Below are positions 34,503 to 35,936 of a stretch of 35,936 nucleotides of DNA, piece by piece. The translations under genes and the position numbers were made by a program. The notes beneath the pieces are model-generated. The model was not told the DNA's origin. It worked only from the letters and a program-made list of their open reading frames with translations, and did no database searches. Location: the NCBI GenBank assembly GCA_036397255.1, contig DASWJH010000120.1:1-35936 (forward strand). The letters run 5' to 3'. Position 1 is the stretch's first letter. Each line of letters begins with the position of its first letter. Origin of the DNA: Nitrospiria bacterium (GTDB lineage Bacteria; Nitrospirota; Nitrospiria; DASWJH01).

Positions 34503-35687
34503 TTACTTTTGGGGAGTGATGGCGGGGATTAATTGTAGAATATCCCCCTTGAGGTCAGTGATGTATAGTTCACCTTTTTCATCTTCCCCAAAAGAACTAA
34601 TAAGGCGGCCGGTTTCCAATAGGGTTTTTACTTCCTTCGGTTTTTTATTGTTTGGCCTGAATCCAAAAATTTTCCCGTTCCCGAAATCCGCATATAAATA
34701 GGTGCCGCATAAATTGGGAATGGAATGTCCTCGATATACGAACCCCCCAATCACCGTTGTCCCTTGAGAGCGGGGGTAATCCCAAATGGGAAGAACCAAA
34801 CCTTGTTTTTTGCAATTACGTTTCACCCTTGGGGTGCAGATGGTTCCCTCCATAGTTCTCCATCCATAATTCTTCCCGCTTTGAACGATGTTGATTTCTT
34901 CACGGGCGCTTTGGCCTACGTCCCCCGCATAGAGAAGCCCTGTGGAGAAATCAAAAGAAAAACGCCAAGGGTTGCGAAGCCCAGGGGCCCATATCTCTGG
35001 CTCTGCGTCTTTCCGGTTGAGAAAAGGGTTATCCGGTGGAATGGAATAAGGTTTTTCTTTTCCCTTTTGATCCACATCAATTCGTAGCATCTTTCCTAAG
35101 AGGGTGGATAGTTTCTGGCCGTTATTTTGGGGATCATTTGCGGATCCCCCATCCCCCATTCCAATATATAGATATCCATCCGGGCCGAAGGCGATGTTCC
35201 CTCCGTTATGATTTCCGTAGGGTTGAGGAATGGTCATTAAAATCCGTTGACTCTTAGGGTCGGCCTGGTTTTTGTTTCGGCCGGTTTTGAATTCTGAAAT
35301 GACGGTGTGCAACCCTTTCCTTGTTCTGGTGTAGTTGATGTAGAATTTTTTATTTTTTGAAAATTGTGGATGGAAGGCCAATCCCAGAAGGCCTTTTTCT
35401 CCCCCAGAGTCCACTTGTTTTCGAATATCTAAAAATGGTTCAGGGAGAACCTTTCCCTCTTCCAAAACCCGAATGGTTCCCCCTTGCTCGATTATAAAAA
35501 GACGACCCGAATGATCCCGGCTATGGGTAAGGCCGACGGGGGACCTTAAACTCTTTGCGATTGCCTTAAGTTCGATGGGGGGCAGTGCGGGAGCAGATTC
35601 ATTTGTCTGGCAGGGCTGGAAATTCGCACCCCAACTTGGTGTTTGAAGAAAGTAGAAACAGGTTATGGCAAAGAAAATATTTTTCAT
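34503..35687 (-). CDS. PQQ-dependent soluble sugar dehydrogenase (GSDH/Asd-like)
   Basis: 394 residues from ATG 35687; a TTG 36 bases earlier would put polar residues before the signal. The signal peptide ends in PSWGA. The mature protein is a six-bladed propeller of the glucose/sorbosone dehydrogenase family, with SPVGLTHSRDHSGRLFIIEQGG, GGEKGLLGLAFHPQF, YGNHNGGNIAFGPDGYLYIGMGDGG, GLRNPWRFSFD and GDVGQSAREEI. The last four carry the PQQ and calcium contacts. Two Cys pairs in the C-terminal third (CTPRVKRNC) suggest disulfides. It acts in the periplasm; the sugar or aldose substrate and electron acceptor are not clear. Confidence 0.92.
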   Translation of the reverse strand: MKNIFFAITCFYFLQTPSWGANFQPCQTNESAPALPPIELKAIAKSLRSPVGLTHSRDHSGRLFIIEQGGTIRVLEEGKVLPEPFLDIRKQVDSGGEKGLLGLAFHPQFSKNKKFYINYTRTRKGLHTVISEFKTGRNKNQADPKSQRILMTIPQPYGNHNGGNIAFGPDGYLYIGMGDGGSANDPQNNGQKLSTLLGKMLRIDVDQKGKEKPYSIPPDNPFLNRKDAEPEIWAPGLRNPWRFSFDFSTGLLYAGDVGQSAREEINIVQSGKNYGWRTMEGTICTPRVKRNCKKQGLVLPIWDYPRSQGTTVIGGFVYRGHSIPNLCGTYLYADFGNGKIFGFRPNNKKPKEVKTLLETGRLISSFGEDEKGELYITDLKGDILQLIPAITPQK

Positions 35688-35768
35688 AAAAATTGGAAGG
35701 AAAGATGTGCTTAAATATACCAATGTCTCTAATCCGATTGCAAGGTACTTGAAAGGTATTTTTTGATT

Positions 35769-35936
35769 TTAATGATCTTTATTTAAAAGATCTTTCCAGT
35801 AGTGTCCCAACGTTGAATGGGTTGCCTGTTCTAACTTATAGAGAAATATTGGTTTTTCTTTTAAAGTGCAATTTTTCGATTTGAAATATTTCTGTCCGAT
35901 AGGCCACACTTCCGTATACCTGCAGAAGGAGATGGC
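35769..35936 (-). CDS. C-terminal part of a gene cut by the right edge
   Basis: On the minus strand one frame is open from the edge for 55 codons to TAA at 35771-35769. The peptide is rich in Lys and aromatics and ends GHYWKDLLNKDH. It would lie about 80 bases upstream of the sugar dehydrogenase ATG, on the same strand. No family recognised. The composition is compatible with coding, but the length is modest. Confidence 0.4.
   Translation of the reverse strand, partial: AISFCRYTEVWPIGQKYFKSKNCTLKEKPIFLYKLEQATHSTLGHYWKDLLNKDH

Noticed and set aside
1-35936. CRISPR arrays, tRNA or rRNA genes, insertion sequences
   Set aside because: No regularly spaced direct repeats, cloverleaf-like sequence, rRNA-like segment or transposase motif was seen by reading; a tRNA or CRISPR scanner would be decisive.

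Overview
The window looks like a chromosomal segment of a Gram-negative, free-living environmental bacterium. It is AT-leaning, with dense genes and short intergenic gaps. Signs of an outer membrane are a porin-like barrel, a DUF481 barrel, a lipoprotein and an M23 endopeptidase. A PEP-CTERM sorting signal, tandem-ACT, GlgC, SelO and TPR-AAA proteins would fit a Nitrospirota, NC10 or deltaproteobacterium-like lineage, but that assignment is inference; no rRNA or tRNA gene was seen. There are no phage, plasmid, IS or CRISPR modules.

Layout. 1-2.3 kb: a stand-alone ParB-domain protein (-), then a DUF3800 gene broken by two compensating frameshifts. 2.4-5.9 kb: an exported protein with a BamE-like motif, exonuclease III, an ankyrin lipoprotein and an aldo/keto reductase. 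6.0-10.6 kb: a TVP38/VTT membrane protein coupled to DUF3047, then a GH15 glucoamylase-like enzyme coupled to a DUF4380-like protein. 10.7-12.6 kb: a CNNM/DUF21 membrane protein and an NfeD-like protein. 12.8-16.7 kb: a Zn/Mn uptake locus with a promoter, a leader containing an intrinsic terminator, an outer-membrane barrel, a solute-binding protein, a decayed first copy of the permease start, an intergenic repeat and the intact permease. No ABC ATPase is present. 16.8-17.7 kb: a structured leader RNA ahead of a frameshifted PEP-CTERM gene, then a strong terminator. 17.9-22.1 kb: a TPR-AAA ATPase, a TPR/multi-TM protein and a DUF3422 membrane protein. 22.2-23.0 kb: an FKBP isomerase followed by an array of hairpins. 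23.1-28.7 kb (all -): HAD phosphatase, HtpX, GlgC, TerB-DnaJ protein, tandem-ACT protein and DUF481 barrel. 28.9-33.0 kb (+): a class I amidotransferase-like hydrolase, an unknown protein, SelO and PlsC. 33.0-35.9 kb (-): M23 endopeptidase, PQQ-type sugar dehydrogenase and a partial gene at the edge.

How the genes work together. Most are envelope or housekeeping functions: periplasmic folding and proteolysis (FKBP, HtpX, M23), metal import, alpha-glucan turnover (GlgC and GH15) and redox or stress proteins (SelO, XthA, AKR). The least explained unit is the TPR-AAA / TPR-TM / DUF3422 cluster. It looks like an ATPase paired with membrane proteins, and I recognise no described function for it. 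The most unusual sequence-level features are three decayed or frameshifted loci (DUF3800, permease relic, PEP-CTERM) and two leaders with terminator-like hairpins (metal locus and PEP-CTERM gene).
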